This document shows positions 21,669 through 33,543 of a stretch of DNA of 46,060 nt, in pieces. The notes below the pieces were generated by a model that was not told the origin of the DNA, did not search any database, and was given only the letters and a program-made list of their open reading frames with translations. A program made the translations under genes and the position numbers. This DNA is from Candidatus Roizmanbacteria bacterium RIFCSPHIGHO2_02_FULL_37_13b (GTDB lineage Bacteria; Patescibacteriota; Microgenomatia; UBA1406; HO2-37-13b): contig MFZK01000003.1 of NCBI GenBank assembly GCA_001789395.1, positions 2,330-48,389 on the forward strand. Direction: 5' to 3'. The first letter of the stretch is position 1. Each line of letters opens with the position of its first letter.

Positions 21669-22922
21669 ATGAAAAATACAAGATTAAAAAGATTAACAAA
21701 TTTACTTTTTATATTATCCCTAAGCACTCTACTTCTCGGAGTGGGTTTTAGACTGGGACAATTATCAACTAATAATAATTTTGTCACAAGTCACCCATAC
21801 GGACTGATCAATCTTGATAAGGATAAAGAAAAAGCAACGCAACTCGATTTCTCGCTTTTTTGGGATGTTTGGGAAAAAATTTCTGATAAATTTGTCGCGC
21901 GGGATAAAATCAATTACACCAAAATGTATTATGGAGCTATAAAAGGCATGGTTTCTTCACTAGACGATCCTTACACTGTCTTTTTAACACCGGATGAAAA
22001 TAAAATGAGTAAAGACGACCTTGTTGGTTTATTTGAAGGTATAGGAACGCAGTTAGGTTTAAAAAACGGTGAAATTGTCATTATAGCTCCCTTAAAAAAA
22101 TCACCGGCTGAAGCGGCAGGATTAAAGGCAGGGGATATAGTAAAAAAAGTTGATGGTCATTCAGCAGTCAATTGGACATTATATGAAGCTGTCTCAAAAA
22201 TCAGAGGTAAAAGAGGAACGAAAGTATCATTGACTTTATATCGCATAGAAAAAGAATTTACCGTTGATATCATTCGAGAAGAGATCAAAGTACCCTCGGT
22301 TGAAATAGAATTTGAAAAAGATGTTGCCATTCTTCGACTGACCCGGTTTGGTGAAGATACCAATGATTTATGGGATAGCGCGATCAACGAAATTGCATCT
22401 AAGTGGCATTCAGGTCAAATAAGAGCAATGATTTTGGACCTTAGAGATAATCCAGGCGGTTATTTAGATAGTTCGGTATATATCGCTTCTGAATTTATAT
22501 CTGAAGGAAAACTAGTAGTTAAACAAGAATATTATAACGGTCAATCTGAAAATCATTTAGTCAAACATCAAGGCAAACTACTAGATATACCTCTAATAAT
22601 ATTAATTAATAAAGGATCGGCCTCTGCATCAGAAATTGTCGCGGGGACATTGAGGGATCATAAACGAGCCAAGCTCATTGGCGAAACAACCTTTGGTAAA
22701 GGCTCTATTCAAGAAGCAATCGATCTCAAACAAGGAGCTGGACTTCACGTCACTATTGCAAAATGGATTTTACCAAACGGTGACTGGATAAACAGCAAAG
22801 GAGTTACCCCCAATATTAAAGTTGGAAATCCTGATGATGAAAACAATACCATAACTCGAGACACTGATCTTCAGCTTGAGAGAGCCACCTCAGAGGTTGA
22901 AAAACTGAAATTAAATAAGTAA
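21669..22922 (+). CDS. ctpA: C-terminal processing peptidase, S41 family
   Basis: A 417-aa exported serine protease that trims C-termini of envelope proteins. An N-terminal signal-anchor (LLFILSLSTLLLGVGF) is followed by a PDZ domain around 118-200 (KKSPAEAAGLKAGDIVKKVDG) and then the catalytic core. The Ser is in GSASASE (316-322) and the Lys is K344 in TFGKGSIQ; DLRDNPGGYL is the family strand. All catalytic residues are present. The HtrA-type gene starts 12 nt downstream, so the two quality-control proteases are probably made together. Confidence 0.93.
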   Translation: MKNTRLKRLTNLLFILSLSTLLLGVGFRLGQLSTNNNFVTSHPYGLINLDKDKEKATQLDFSLFWDVWEKISDKFVARDKINYTKMYYGAIKGMVSSLDDPYTVFLTPDENKMSKDDLVGLFEGIGTQLGLKNGEIVIIAPLKKSPAEAAGLKAGDIVKKVDGHSAVNWTLYEAVSKIRGKRGTKVSLTLYRIEKEFTVDIIREEIKVPSVEIEFEKDVAILRLTRFGEDTNDLWDSAINEIASKWHSGQIRAMILDLRDNPGGYLDSSVYIASEFISEGKLVVKQEYYNGQSENHLVKHQGKLLDIPLIILINKGSASASEIVAGTLRDHKRAKLIGETTFGKGSIQEAIDLKQGAGLHVTIAKWILPNGDWINSKGVTPNIKVGNPDDENNTITRDTDLQLERATSEVEKLKLNK

Positions 22923-22934
22923 AATATACTCTCT

Positions 22935-24077
22935 ATGAAAAAACTCATTTTTATATTGATATTTTTACTACTTTTATTGTTTCTTGGTAATCAGGCACAA
23001 AAATTTTCTAGACCAAATTGGCCAAATCTTTTAAATACAAGACCGGAATTGAAAAATGAAAAACAAGCTATTCTCACTGAAGAATCAGCTATAATATCAT
23101 CGATTGATAAATCACTTCCATCGGTCGTCACCATTGGAATTTCAAAAATGACTCAAACAAACAGTTTTTTTGATATAGATCCTCTTGATCCTTTTGGCCC
23201 TTTTAGACAGCAACCCGGAAAGAGTCAAAAAATTGAACAAAATATCGGCTCAGGTTTTATTATTAGTAGTAATGGTTTAATCGTAACCAACAAACATGTA
23301 GTTTCTGATACAGAAGCCACATATAGAGTTTTGACTAATGATAATAAGACATACGAAGTAAAAAAAATTTCTCGAGATCCTTTAAATGATTTAGCTATTT
23401 TGAAAATTGATACCCAAAATCTTAAAGCAATTACGCTTGGCGATTCATCAACGCTTAAACTTGGACAAATGGTGATAGCTATTGGCACACCTCTTGGGGA
23501 ATTTCAAAATACAGTCACTTCAGGTATTATATCAGGTCTCAAACGCGGAATAACAGCTGGTTCTCCTTTTGAGGGTTATGTCGAGCGGTTGGATAATGTT
23601 ATTCAAACAGATGCAGCGATAAATCCTGGTAATTCCGGAGGTCCTTTAATTAATTTACAAGGAGATGCTATCGGCGTCAACACCGCAGTCTCCGGACAAG
23701 GTCAGAATTTAGGATTTGCAATACCGATTGAGGTTGTCAAAAACCTAATAAAAAATTTTAACCAAGCCGGTGGAAGAATTGAACGTCCCTTTTTAGGAAT
23801 TCGTTACCAAATGATAACGCGCCAAAATGCAATTTTAAATGAAGTCCCCGAAGGTGCATATATTTTGGAAGTTGTTGAAAATTCACCAGCGCAAAAAGCC
23901 GGCCTACAAAAAGATGATATTATCACTGAATTTGACGGACAGAAGATAAAGGGGGATGATGATAAAAATCTTCAAAATCTTATTCTCAAGAAAAAAATTG
24001 GAGATAGAATCAATGTCAAAATCTGGCGTGATGGTAAGACTCAAGATAAGACAGTGATTTTGACGGTTTTTGAATAA
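22935..24077 (+). CDS. HtrA/DegP-type serine protease
   Basis: A 380-aa membrane-anchored trypsin-like protease with one PDZ domain (DegS/DegP group). An N-terminal hydrophobic helix (LIFILIFLLLLLFLG); catalytic triad His121 (VTNKHVV), Asp152 (NDLAILKID) and Ser234 (NPGNSGGPL); PDZ from about 290 (NSPAQKAGLQKDDIITEFDGQ). TATACT ends 4 nt before the ATG, a possible extra promoter. It likely degrades misfolded exported proteins and could tend the surface proteins encoded nearby. Confidence 0.94.
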   Translation: MKKLIFILIFLLLLLFLGNQAQKFSRPNWPNLLNTRPELKNEKQAILTEESAIISSIDKSLPSVVTIGISKMTQTNSFFDIDPLDPFGPFRQQPGKSQKIEQNIGSGFIISSNGLIVTNKHVVSDTEATYRVLTNDNKTYEVKKISRDPLNDLAILKIDTQNLKAITLGDSSTLKLGQMVIAIGTPLGEFQNTVTSGIISGLKRGITAGSPFEGYVERLDNVIQTDAAINPGNSGGPLINLQGDAIGVNTAVSGQGQNLGFAIPIEVVKNLIKNFNQAGGRIERPFLGIRYQMITRQNAILNEVPEGAYILEVVENSPAQKAGLQKDDIITEFDGQKIKGDDDKNLQNLILKKKIGDRINVKIWRDGKTQDKTVILTVFE

Positions 24078-24094
24078 GTATCAGCTTTTTTATA

Positions 24095-24100
24095 TATAAT
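24095..24100 (+). promoter_or_regulatory. -10 of the secreted dockerin gene
   Basis: TATAAT ends 5 nt before the ATG at 24106. This is close to leaderless spacing, though one base short of ideal. Confidence 0.4.
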
Positions 24101-24105
24101 AAAGT

Positions 24106-24870
24106 ATGCGGAAATTAGTTCTCGGCTTGATTTCTATTCTTCTGATCTTATCATTGCCAAATACATTTGCCCAAGAAAAACCGGCTATTGTATCATTATG
24201 TGAAAAAAGCGCCGATCTTAACCAAGATGGAAGTAAGAATATATTTGATCTCATCTTACTAATCAGGCCTCATAAATATAATCCCGATTTTGATTTAAAT
24301 TGTGACAATGTTATCAATGTTTTTGATCTTCATAGATGGTTGCAACTTCCGGCAAAAAAAATCCCGGTGATGACGCCATCACCCGCATCCGATTCTTATC
24401 TTAATTGGAAAACATATATCAACAACGCTGGATTTTCTTTGAATTATCCTGTTGATTTAGTTATCAGTGAACAGGGATGGGGGACGAATAGGCCCCCGAG
24501 TCAATATACCGACCTAAGAATTCATGACAAACAAGAACCTTTTACCAATCCCCATGTTGATATTAATATTTGGATAAATTCTTCCTTGGATCTGAAGTCG
24601 GAAGCGGAAAAAAACTACAGTAAAAATATTAATCATAGGTATCTACCGGCGAAAGTGACGGAAGAGTTCCACCAGACGACATTTCTAAATCAACTCAGCT
24701 ATGAATATACATTAAAAAATAAGGGTGTAGTTGGAGATATAGAGGAATATCTGGGTTTTGACGGTGAGTATAAATTTATCTGGACCAAATATAATAATAA
24801 TATTTATATCATCGTTCTTACTAAAACTCCCGAAATGATGAAAATTCTCTCCAGCTTTAAATTTAATTAA
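24106..24870 (+). CDS. Secreted protein: dockerin repeats plus PsbP-like domain
   Basis: 254 aa with a clean signal peptide (LVLGLISILLILSLPNTFAQ). Two dockerin-type calcium loops near residues 35-80 (ADLNQDGSKNIFDLILLI, FDLNCDNVINVFDLHRWL) are followed by a short linker. The roughly 160-aa domain begins NAGFSLNYPVDL and ends ILSSFKFN. That domain resembles the one in the protein at 42161 (SGFSFNYPSDL ... ISTFKF), a PsbP-like fold by pattern. The dockerin is N-terminal here but C-terminal in the 17642 protein. Function unknown; probably extracellular. Confidence 0.7.
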   Translation: MRKLVLGLISILLILSLPNTFAQEKPAIVSLCEKSADLNQDGSKNIFDLILLIRPHKYNPDFDLNCDNVINVFDLHRWLQLPAKKIPVMTPSPASDSYLNWKTYINNAGFSLNYPVDLVISEQGWGTNRPPSQYTDLRIHDKQEPFTNPHVDINIWINSSLDLKSEAEKNYSKNINHRYLPAKVTEEFHQTTFLNQLSYEYTLKNKGVVGDIEEYLGFDGEYKFIWTKYNNNIYIIVLTKTPEMMKILSSFKFN

Positions 24871-25061
24871 TTAAAGAGCAGGAAGTATTTTTTTAAAAAA
24901 TATTCAATAATTGCAATTGGATAATGGGTTCGCATTTTCATTATGTAATAGACAATGAAGCTGAATAAAATTGAATATAAAGTATAAATGATATGCCCAT
25001 ATTTTTTACCGAAAAGCATTTTAGAGTACGATAAACAACCCTAACATGATAAAAATGAAAG

Positions 25062-25088
25062 CATTACACACCTCGAAGATGTGTAATG
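25062..25088 (-). terminator. Hairpin at the end of the zincin-like gene
   Basis: CATTACACA and TGTGTAATG form nine perfect pairs around a 9-nt loop just beyond the stop of the minus-strand gene. On the minus strand it is followed by CTTTCATTTTTA, an imperfect U-tract. The rest of the 24871-25092 gap is AT-rich, with AT-only palindromes and no gene that I can see. Confidence 0.5.
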
Positions 25089-25092
25089 AAAC

Positions 25093-26100
25093 TTAAGGCA
25101 TTGGTTGGAGATTGCCTGCAGAATCAATATCATATGGTACACGTCCTTGTTGCCGATGGTGTTCAACCATAAATTGTGTGAATTCCGGTGCAGTATAATC
25201 AAGTGTAGTTGAGCTATCAAACATGGAATCGGCGATTTGCAAAAAGAAATCTAATTTATATCTATCGTGCTGGCTTACATGTAAAGACTCCTGATATTTA
25301 TCACCTGAAATACTTCCTGAGGCTGCATCTTGTTGCAACTGACCTTGAGAAAGAATGTTAAAACTATAGGTTTGCATTATATACGCTTCTGCTTCGTCCA
25401 GAATAATTGCTCTCTTGTCACTACCTGCTGACTTGGCACGTCGATTGACGTAAATACGCATTGCTATTGAATCACCGTCGACAACGCTCTGTTTTAATTG
25501 CTGATCCTGGTAAGCATGGACTAATTCATGATACGCTACAAGTACAGATAAATTACTTCCAGGCTCGAAATCCGGTCTTAAAACCAATGTTGAATCACTA
25601 GCCTTATATTCCGCGACAATACTTGGATCGGGTTGTTCAGTAATATCAATTGCAAATGCATCCGGATCTGTAATATTAAGCGTAATGTTTTGCGATGCAG
25701 ACTCTCGACCGGCTTCAAAATCCTGACGTCTTTGAGCAGCCTTATTCCTGTTCGGATTTGCTTTATTACGTTCGTATAATTCCAATGGAGCAAGTAACCG
25801 TTGTGTAATTTCCGCAGAATATACTGTGTTGTTGGCTATTTTTTCTTTCAAACCGGCAAGACTTCTATCAAGCTGTTCGATCAATTCTTCAACCCGTACT
25901 TCTTTGTCTTGAAGTAGAGATAGATGTTGTGTTTTATCCTGAACGCCATTTGAGGCTCGATTAACCAAATATGCCGCACCAGCTGCACCACCTAATCCTA
26001 ATACTCCAGTAATTACTACAACCGTTCTAATAACATCCCGTCTAGTCATATTAGTCTCTGAAACCTGACGATTTTTTTGTCTTCTACGTCTTTCTGACAT
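25093..26100 (-). CDS. Membrane-anchored zincin-like protein (HELVH)
   Basis: 335 aa, not assigned to a named family. The basic N-terminus with TRRDVIR and a hydrophobic segment at 25-46 (VVVITGVLGLGGAAGAAYLV) looks like a signal-anchor with a twin-arginine flavour. A coiled-coil-like stretch (60-120) follows. HELVHAYQ at 191-198 is a classic HExxH zinc motif, and LDEAEAY near 235-240 could give the third ligand, as in gluzincin-type peptidases. No cleavage-specificity clue. The sequence looks somewhat less AT-rich than its neighbours. It is divergent from hisS. Confidence 0.6.
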   Translation of the reverse strand: MSERRRRQKNRQVSETNMTRRDVIRTVVVITGVLGLGGAAGAAYLVNRASNGVQDKTQHLSLLQDKEVRVEELIEQLDRSLAGLKEKIANNTVYSAEITQRLLAPLELYERNKANPNRNKAAQRRQDFEAGRESASQNITLNITDPDAFAIDITEQPDPSIVAEYKASDSTLVLRPDFEPGSNLSVLVAYHELVHAYQDQQLKQSVVDGDSIAMRIYVNRRAKSAGSDKRAIILDEAEAYIMQTYSFNILSQGQLQQDAASGSISGDKYQESLHVSQHDRYKLDFFLQIADSMFDSSTTLDYTAPEFTQFMVEHHRQQGRVPYDIDSAGNLQPMP

Positions 26101-26106
26101 TACGAT

Positions 26107-26115
26107 ATTTTATCA
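26107..26115 (-). promoter_or_regulatory. Extended -10 of the zincin-like gene
   Basis: Minus strand TGATAAAAT ends exactly 6 nt before the ATG, predicting a leaderless mRNA. It is divergent from the hisS promoter about 40 nt away. Confidence 0.5.
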
Positions 26116-26148
26116 TATTATGGGATATTTATTACTACATTTTTTTTA

Positions 26149-26157
26149 TGGTATAAT
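26149..26157 (+). promoter_or_regulatory. Extended -10 of hisS
   Basis: TGGTATAAT ends 8 nt before the ATG at 26166. This argues for that ATG over the TTG at 26157, which overlaps the -10 itself. Confidence 0.6.
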
Positions 26158-26165
26158 TGACAAGT

Positions 26166-27431
26166 ATGTCAAACAACATCAGAAAGCCACAAACCTTGAA
26201 AGGTTTTCGTGATTTTTTGCCCAATGAGGCGCGAAAGCGTGCTTATGTAATTTCTGTATTTAAAAATATCTTTGAATCATTCGGGTTTGAACCGCTTGAA
26301 ACACCAGCGCTAGAGTACCAAAGTTTACTTCTAGGTAAATATGGGGAAGAAGCTGACAAATTAGTTTATACCTTTGATGATAAGGGTGGACGAGCAGTTG
26401 CGCTTCGCTACGATCAAACAGTCCCGACAGCACGCGTCTTAGCTCAATATCAAATGCAGCTCGGACTACCTTTTAAAAGGTATCAAATCCAACCAGTATG
26501 GAGAGCTGATAAGCCACAAAAAGGTCGTTATCGAGAATTCCTACAGTGTGATCCGGATATCTTTGGATCATCTTCATCGCTTGCTGATACAGAAATTATT
26601 GTCGTTTCATCACAAATTCTTCAACAACTGGGTTTTAAGAAGTTTCAAATACTCGTTAATGACCGTTCTATCCTATTTGCGATCATGAATCGATCGCAAA
26701 TTCCAGAAAATGAACAACTTTCTGTAATTCAAACTCTTGATAAACTGGATAAAAAGAGCAAGACGGAAGTAATTGAAGAACTTAAAAAAAAGCGTCTCAG
26801 TGAAGATAAAATCCAAATGATATTTACCGCTATTGATGAGGCAAACCCGAGCGATAATTTGGAAAAAATCATCAAGTATGCGCTGGCTCTTGGAGTTACG
26901 AAAGAGACAATTATTTTTCGTCCTTACCTGGCTCGAGGTTTAGATTACTATACTGATTCGATCTTTGAATTACTGATAGAAGGCTACGACGTAGGCTCCG
27001 TAGGTGGTGGAGGACGTTATAACAAACTTATCAAACAAATATCCGGGGTTTCTATCCCTGCTGTCGGTATTGCTTTTGGTTTTGATCGAATTGTAGAAGC
27101 TATTGATCAATTTAGTCTTTGGCCTAAAGATATGCAACAAACAACGGTATTAATAACGATTTTCAATCAAGAATTAATATATCAATCAATTAAAGTTGCT
27201 CAAGAACTTCGTAAAGAGAATATAGCACTCGAACTTTATCCCGACGAATCAACCAAACTTGACAAGCAGTTAAAATATGCTGATAGAAAAGGCTTTCAGT
27301 ATGCAATTATCATCGGTCCGGAAGAAAATGATCAAAATAAAATCAAACTCAAAAACATGACAACAGGGAAACAAGAAACACTTAGTGTTGATGAAGTAAT
27401 AAAAAGACTCTATGAAAATCAATCCAAATAA
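26166..27431 (+). CDS. hisS: Histidyl-tRNA synthetase
   Basis: 421 aa, class [16 protein letters not shown] at the start, motif 2 ([30 protein letters not shown]), the HisA motif region [14 protein letters not shown], motif 3 [12 protein letters not shown] ... GIAFGFDR, and a C-terminal anticodon-binding domain ([20 protein letters not shown]). The ATG at 26166 was chosen over the ORF-track TTG because of promoter position. The 3' end overlaps the RF1-like gene by 20 nt. Confidence 0.95.
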   Translation: MSNNIRKPQTLKGFRDFLPNEARKRAYVISVFKNIFESFGFEPLETPALEYQSLLLGKYGEEADKLVYTFDDKGGRAVALRYDQTVPTARVLAQYQMQLGLPFKRYQIQPVWRADKPQKGRYREFLQCDPDIFGSSSSLADTEIIVVSSQILQQLGFKKFQILVNDRSILFAIMNRSQIPENEQLSVIQTLDKLDKKSKTEVIEELKKKRLSEDKIQMIFTAIDEANPSDNLEKIIKYALALGVTKETIIFRPYLARGLDYYTDSIFELLIEGYDVGSVGGGGRYNKLIKQISGVSIPAVGIAFGFDRIVEAIDQFSLWPKDMQQTTVLITIFNQELIYQSIKVAQELRKENIALELYPDESTKLDKQLKYADRKGFQYAIIIGPEENDQNKIKLKNMTTGKQETLSVDEVIKRLYENQSK

Positions 27432-28098
27432 TGCCATTATTGAAGCCAATGCCGGAGTTGGAGGAGAAGAAGCTAAAATTTGGGCAGCCGATCTTTTAAA
27501 TTCCTACGCTAAATTTGCTCAAAAAAAAGGATTTAAATTAGTATATATTGACTTGAATATAATAAAAGTCGCGGGAATAGATGTTTTCAATTTTTTTAAG
27601 AACGAAACCGGTGTTCATCGAGTACAACGTATTCCCGATACTGAACGTCGTGGTCGTATCCATACATCTACCGCGGTGATTTTAGTGTTGCCGGAAATCC
27701 TTCAATCAGACACTAACATTAATGAAAATGACCTTGAATGGGATTTTCACCGTGCTGGGGGACACGGGGGACAAAACGTAAATAAAGTAGAAACTGCAGT
27801 TCGTCTTCGGCATAAACCTACAGGAATTGTCGTTTCTTGCAGTCAACAGAGGTATCAACAGGCAAATCGCCAGATTGCACTGCAGCTACTTCAAGCAAAA
27901 CTATATCAAAAAGATGTGGAAAAAAGAAAAGGACTGGTCTATTCATATGTTTCAAATGTAGGAACCGGAGAGCGAGCAGAAAAAATCCGAACCTATAATT
28001 TCCCACAAAATAGATTGACTGATCATAGAACAGGAAAAAGTTATTATAATCTAGAAGATGTGATAGAGCAGGGCAGATGGGAAAAAATTATGATATAA
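27412..28098 (+). CDS. prfA: RF1-like peptide chain release factor without domain 1
   Basis: Class I release factor, 228 aa against the usual 350-360. It opens straight into domain 2 ([19 protein letters not shown], the family G-x-GG-x-EA). The stop-codon-reading loop is [14 protein letters not shown], keeping P-x-T (residues 75-77), which is RF1-like (UAA/UAG) and not the SPF of RF2. The peptidyl-tRNA hydrolysis motif GGQ is at 119-121. [14 protein letters not shown] is conserved. N-terminal domain 1 and the last C-terminal helices are missing. The start overlaps hisS, so no hidden N-terminus is possible in this frame. Probably functional; short forms like this are known in CPR. Confidence 0.85.
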   Translation: MKINPNNAIIEANAGVGGEEAKIWAADLLNSYAKFAQKKGFKLVYIDLNIIKVAGIDVFNFFKNETGVHRVQRIPDTERRGRIHTSTAVILVLPEILQSDTNINENDLEWDFHRAGGHGGQNVNKVETAVRLRHKPTGIVVSCSQQRYQQANRQIALQLLQAKLYQKDVEKRKGLVYSYVSNVGTGERAEKIRTYNFPQNRLTDHRTGKSYYNLEDVIEQGRWEKIMI

Positions 28099-28099
28099 T
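28091..28099 (+). promoter_or_regulatory. Extended -10 of rpmE
   Basis: TGATATAAT overlaps the stop codon of the RF1-like gene and ends 8 nt before the rpmE ATG. Confidence 0.55.
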
Positions 28100-28107
28100 T
28101 TAATGTC

Positions 28108-28407
28108 ATGAAAAAAGATATTCACCCTACATATTTTGTGGATACAAAAGTCACCTGTTCCTGCGGTAATACTTTTACAACGGGTTCAACAAAACGAGAA
28201 CTTCGAGTTGAAGTATGTTCCCATTGCCACCCTCTCTATACAGGTGAGAAACGTTTTGTCGACACCTTAGGTCAAGTAGGTAAGTTTCAAAAAAAACAAC
28301 AAATTGCAAAGGATCTTGAAGCAAAACTACCAAAAAAGAAAAAAAGACAAGTGGAAAAACAAGATTACCAACCAAAGACACTTCGTGAACTTTTAGGACA
28401 GATGTGA
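28108..28407 (+). CDS. rpmE: Large ribosomal subunit protein bL31
   Basis: 99 aa. [23 protein letters not shown] and [30 protein letters not shown] are the bL31 core, with CxC and CxxC forming the zinc site (C+ type). A basic extension of about 30 aa beyond the usual end ([17 protein letters not shown]) is unusual in length. In many bacteria rpmE lies beside prfA, as here. Confidence 0.93.
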   Translation: MKKDIHPTYFVDTKVTCSCGNTFTTGSTKRELRVEVCSHCHPLYTGEKRFVDTLGQVGKFQKKQQIAKDLEAKLPKKKKRQVEKQDYQPKTLRELLGQM

Positions 28408-28417
28408 TTAATTACCG

Positions 28418-28446
28418 TTGAATTAAAGCCTCATTTTAAGTATAAT
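28418..28446 (+). promoter_or_regulatory. Promoter of gyrB
   Basis: TTGAAT, a 17-nt spacer, TATAAT; the -10 ends 6 nt before the gyrB ATG. It has both elements at ideal spacing and predicts a leaderless mRNA, making it the strongest single example of the pattern in this window. Confidence 0.65.
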
Positions 28447-28452
28447 TTTTAG

Positions 28453-30399
<1,947 letters not shown>

Positions 30400-30410
30400 A
30401 ATTGTTACAA

Positions 30411-30470
30411 ATTACATGTGACACGTAACACAAATTTAAAATTTTTAACGTGAAACGTGCTACATGATAC
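30411..30470. repeat. Heptamer repeat arrays between gyrB and ppa
   Basis: Three 7-nt units (ATTACAT, GTGACAC, GTAACAC; 30411-30431), an AT spacer, then three more (GTGAAAC, GTGCTAC, ATGATAC; 30450-30470). The consensus is about RTGANAC. Units are quasi-palindromic, so the array also reads as an inverted pair. It fills most of the 80-nt gap. Confidence 0.6.
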
Positions 30471-30479
30471 AAATTAATC

Positions 30480-30983
30480 ATGAACATATCATCTGGAAAA
30501 AATCCACCTTCAGAAATTAACGTTTATATCGAAATTCCTCAAGGCTCAGCTATTAAATATGAACTCGACAAAAAGTCCGGAATAATATTTGTTGACCGTT
30601 TTAACTACACGGCAATGGTCTATCCATTTAATTACGGATTTATCCCGGGTACTCAAGCGGAGGATGGTGATGCAACAGACGTTTTAGTCATATCGTCATA
30701 TTCTGTTTTTCCAGGAACTGTAATTCCTGGTCGTCCGATAGGCCTTTTGGAAATGGAGGATGAGGCGGGTATAGATACAAAAATCATTGCTGTTCCGACA
30801 GTAAAAGTTGACCCATTCTATCAGACAATAAATGATATAACAGATCTACCCGAAGCTTTAAAAATTAAGATTAAACATTTTTTTGATCATTACAAAGAAA
30901 TAGAACCAGAAAAATGGGTTAAAACAAAACAATTTCTGGGACAAAAAGAAGCCAAACAGGCTATAGCAAATACATTAAAGTAA
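30480..30983 (+). CDS. ppa: Inorganic pyrophosphatase, family I
   Basis: 167 aa, soluble Mg-dependent enzyme hydrolysing PPi. [47 protein letters not shown] (containing the signature D-[GS]-D-x-D-x-x-D) and [24 protein letters not shown] match the family. Size is typical. It is inserted between gyrB and gyrA, 10 nt before gyrA. Confidence 0.95.
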   Translation: MNISSGKNPPSEINVYIEIPQGSAIKYELDKKSGIIFVDRFNYTAMVYPFNYGFIPGTQAEDGDATDVLVISSYSVFPGTVIPGRPIGLLEMEDEAGIDTKIIAVPTVKVDPFYQTINDITDLPEALKIKIKHFFDHYKEIEPEKWVKTKQFLGQKEAKQAIANTLK

Positions 30984-30993
30984 CTTTTTTTTT

Positions 30994-33537
30994 ATGGATG
31001 AAATTATAGAAAATACACAAGCAGGAATTGCACAAACCGAGATCTCAACTGAAATGAAGCGGGCATATCTTAATTATGCGATGTCGGTCATCGTCGCAAG
31101 AGCTCTGCCCGATGTCAAAGACGGTCTTAAACCAGTGCATAGACGAATTCTATATGCTATGCACAGACTTGGGCTTGGGTTTTCAAGCCGTTTCTCCAAA
31201 TCTGCAAAAGTCGTTGGAGAGGTATTGGGAAAATACCATCCGCATGGAGATGTTCCGGTCTATGATTCGCTAGTCCGTATGGCACAGACCTTTTCAATGC
31301 GATATCCGCTAGTTCGTGGACAAGGTAATTTTGGATCCGTTGATGGGGACCCACCAGCAGCTATGCGTTATACCGAAGTGAAACTGGAAAAGATTGCTGA
31401 TGAAATGTTAACCGATCTTGATAAAGACACTGTTGAGTGGGAGGATAATTTTGATTCAACCTTAAAAGAACCAAAGTATTTAGCCGCAAAGCTACCTAAC
31501 TTGCTCTTGATGGGAGCTGAAGGTATTGCTGTTGGTATGGCTACTAAAATCCCTCCCCACAATTTGTCTGAAATAGTGACAGGCATAATCCGCATAATCG
31601 ACGATACATCCAAAGAGAAAAAGAAGCAAAAAAAAGTTGTGACTGAAATAAATGTTGAAAATCCGAAATTAGGCAAACTCCATGCAACATCGCTAATTTT
31701 TAATACTTCACTTGACTCATTAATGGAAGATATCAAAGGTCCGGATTTCCCGACTGGCGGACTACTGTATGGTCTGGAAGATATACATAACACCTATGCA
31801 ACCGGTAGAGGAAAAATGCTTTGTCGGGCTAAAATTTCAAGTGAGGAAACCAAATCGGGAAGAAACTCAATAGTCGTTAAGGAATTGCCATATCAAGTAA
31901 ATAAGGCTGACTTGGTTGTAAAAATTGCCGACTTAGTCCGTGATAAAAAAGTCGTTGGAATTTCTGACCTTAGAGATGAGTCAGATCGCGATGGAATTAG
32001 ATTAGTCATTGAATTAAAACGTGACGCAGTTTATAAAAAAGTATTAAATAACCTTTACAAGCATACCGAGCTACAAACTACATTCCCAGCAAACATGGTT
32101 GCTTTGGTTGATGGCACACCACAAAGCTTATCATTAAAGGCAATTCTAGAATATTATCTTCGACATCGCGTAGAAGTAATAACTAGAAGATCTCAATTTG
32201 AACTTAAAACGGCCAGAGCTCGTGCTCATATTTTAGAAGGACTTTTAATCGCCCTTGCTCATATAGATGAAGTGGTTGAGATAATAAAAAAATCTAAATC
32301 TGAAGCAGACGCAAAGACAAAATTGATGACACGATTCAAATTGTCCGATATTCAATCACAAGCAATCTTGGACATGCAGCTTAAGAGATTAACTGGTTTG
32401 GAGGTAGAAAAAATCGAATCTGAACTTAAAAAATTAAAAGACCTTATTGCACATCTATTAAGTCTACTAAATGACAACTTTATGATACTTAAAGTCGTCA
32501 AAGATGAACTTTTAGAATTAAGAAACAAGTATGGCGATGAGAGAAAAACCGTAGTTTATAAATATAAACCTGGCGAATTTTCGGATGAGGAGCTAATTGA
32601 AAATAAAGAAGTCATTGTTACATTAACTAAGGAAGGATATATCAAACAAGTACCTAAGGAAACTTATAAAGTACAAAGACGGGGAGGCAAAGGGGTGACG
32701 GGTATCGAAAACAAGGAGGGTGACGATGTCTTCTATATTACAACCGCTATGACTCATGATTCAATGCTTTTTTTTACCAATAAAGGGAAAGTATATCAGA
32801 CCCGGGTCTGGGAAATTCCTCAAGGGACACGTATTGCAAAAGGTAAGGCTCTTGTTAATCTAATTAATATTGCTTCTGAAGAAAAAATAACTTCAATTTT
32901 AAATTATACCCCTTCGGAAGATGCTAAAGATAACAATATAGTTATGTGCACGTCCAAGGGAACAGTAAAAAAAACTCACCTCAGTGATTTTAAAAATATA
33001 CGGGGAAGTGGAATAATTGCGATTAGATTGACGTTAGGTGATGAATTACTTTGGGTAAAAATCACTGATAACAAACATAATATCGTTCTTGCTTCCCACC
33101 AAGGAAAAGCCATCGTCTTCTCAGAAAAAGATGTAAGAGAAACGGGTCGAAACAGTATGGGAGTTAGAGCCATCAATTTAAATAAAAACGATCATGTAAC
33201 TAATATGGACGTATTCCCTCAAAATCAGAAGGATAAAAAAATTATAGTCATTACAGAAAGAGGCATTGGGAAAAAAACCAAAATTGCACTATTTAGATTC
33301 CAAAAACGTGGTGGTAAAGGCGTAAAAATTGCCAATATTGACGAACGGACCGGTCCCATTTCTTTCTCGAGCGTCATAGAAAATGAAGAAAATACTTTAC
33401 TTATCACATCAAGAAAAGGCCAGGTTGTTAAAATTCCCGTCAAAACAATACCAACTCTATCTAGAGAAGCAAAAGGTGTTATATTGATGCGCTTTTCTGA
33501 TAAATTGGATAAAGTGGTATCAGCCACATTTATCTAA
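30994..33537 (+). CDS. gyrA: DNA gyrase subunit A
   Basis: 847 aa. [14 protein letters not shown], the catalytic Tyr126 in [30 protein letters not shown], then the C-terminal beta-pinwheel with repeats ([49 protein letters not shown]). The GyrA box QRRGGKG, which separates gyrase from topoisomerase IV, is present just after residue 560, so true negative supercoiling is expected. Confidence 0.96.
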   Translation: MDEIIENTQAGIAQTEISTEMKRAYLNYAMSVIVARALPDVKDGLKPVHRRILYAMHRLGLGFSSRFSKSAKVVGEVLGKYHPHGDVPVYDSLVRMAQTFSMRYPLVRGQGNFGSVDGDPPAAMRYTEVKLEKIADEMLTDLDKDTVEWEDNFDSTLKEPKYLAAKLPNLLLMGAEGIAVGMATKIPPHNLSEIVTGIIRIIDDTSKEKKKQKKVVTEINVENPKLGKLHATSLIFNTSLDSLMEDIKGPDFPTGGLLYGLEDIHNTYATGRGKMLCRAKISSEETKSGRNSIVVKELPYQVNKADLVVKIADLVRDKKVVGISDLRDESDRDGIRLVIELKRDAVYKKVLNNLYKHTELQTTFPANMVALVDGTPQSLSLKAILEYYLRHRVEVITRRSQFELKTARARAHILEGLLIALAHIDEVVEIIKKSKSEADAKTKLMTRFKLSDIQSQAILDMQLKRLTGLEVEKIESELKKLKDLIAHLLSLLNDNFMILKVVKDELLELRNKYGDERKTVVYKYKPGEFSDEELIENKEVIVTLTKEGYIKQVPKETYKVQRRGGKGVTGIENKEGDDVFYITTAMTHDSMLFFTNKGKVYQTRVWEIPQGTRIAKGKALVNLINIASEEKITSILNYTPSEDAKDNNIVMCTSKGTVKKTHLSDFKNIRGSGIIAIRLTLGDELLWVKITDNKHNIVLASHQGKAIVFSEKDVRETGRNSMGVRAINLNKNDHVTNMDVFPQNQKDKKIIVITERGIGKKTKIALFRFQKRGGKGVKIANIDERTGPISFSSVIENEENTLLITSRKGQVVKIPVKTIPTLSREAKGVILMRFSDKLDKVVSATFI

Positions 33538-33543
33538 TAATTT

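Noticed and set aside
26157-26165. TTG start for hisS
   Set aside because: It overlaps the extended -10 TGGTATAAT, so it would lie upstream of the predicted transcript start. The ATG at 26166 fits better.
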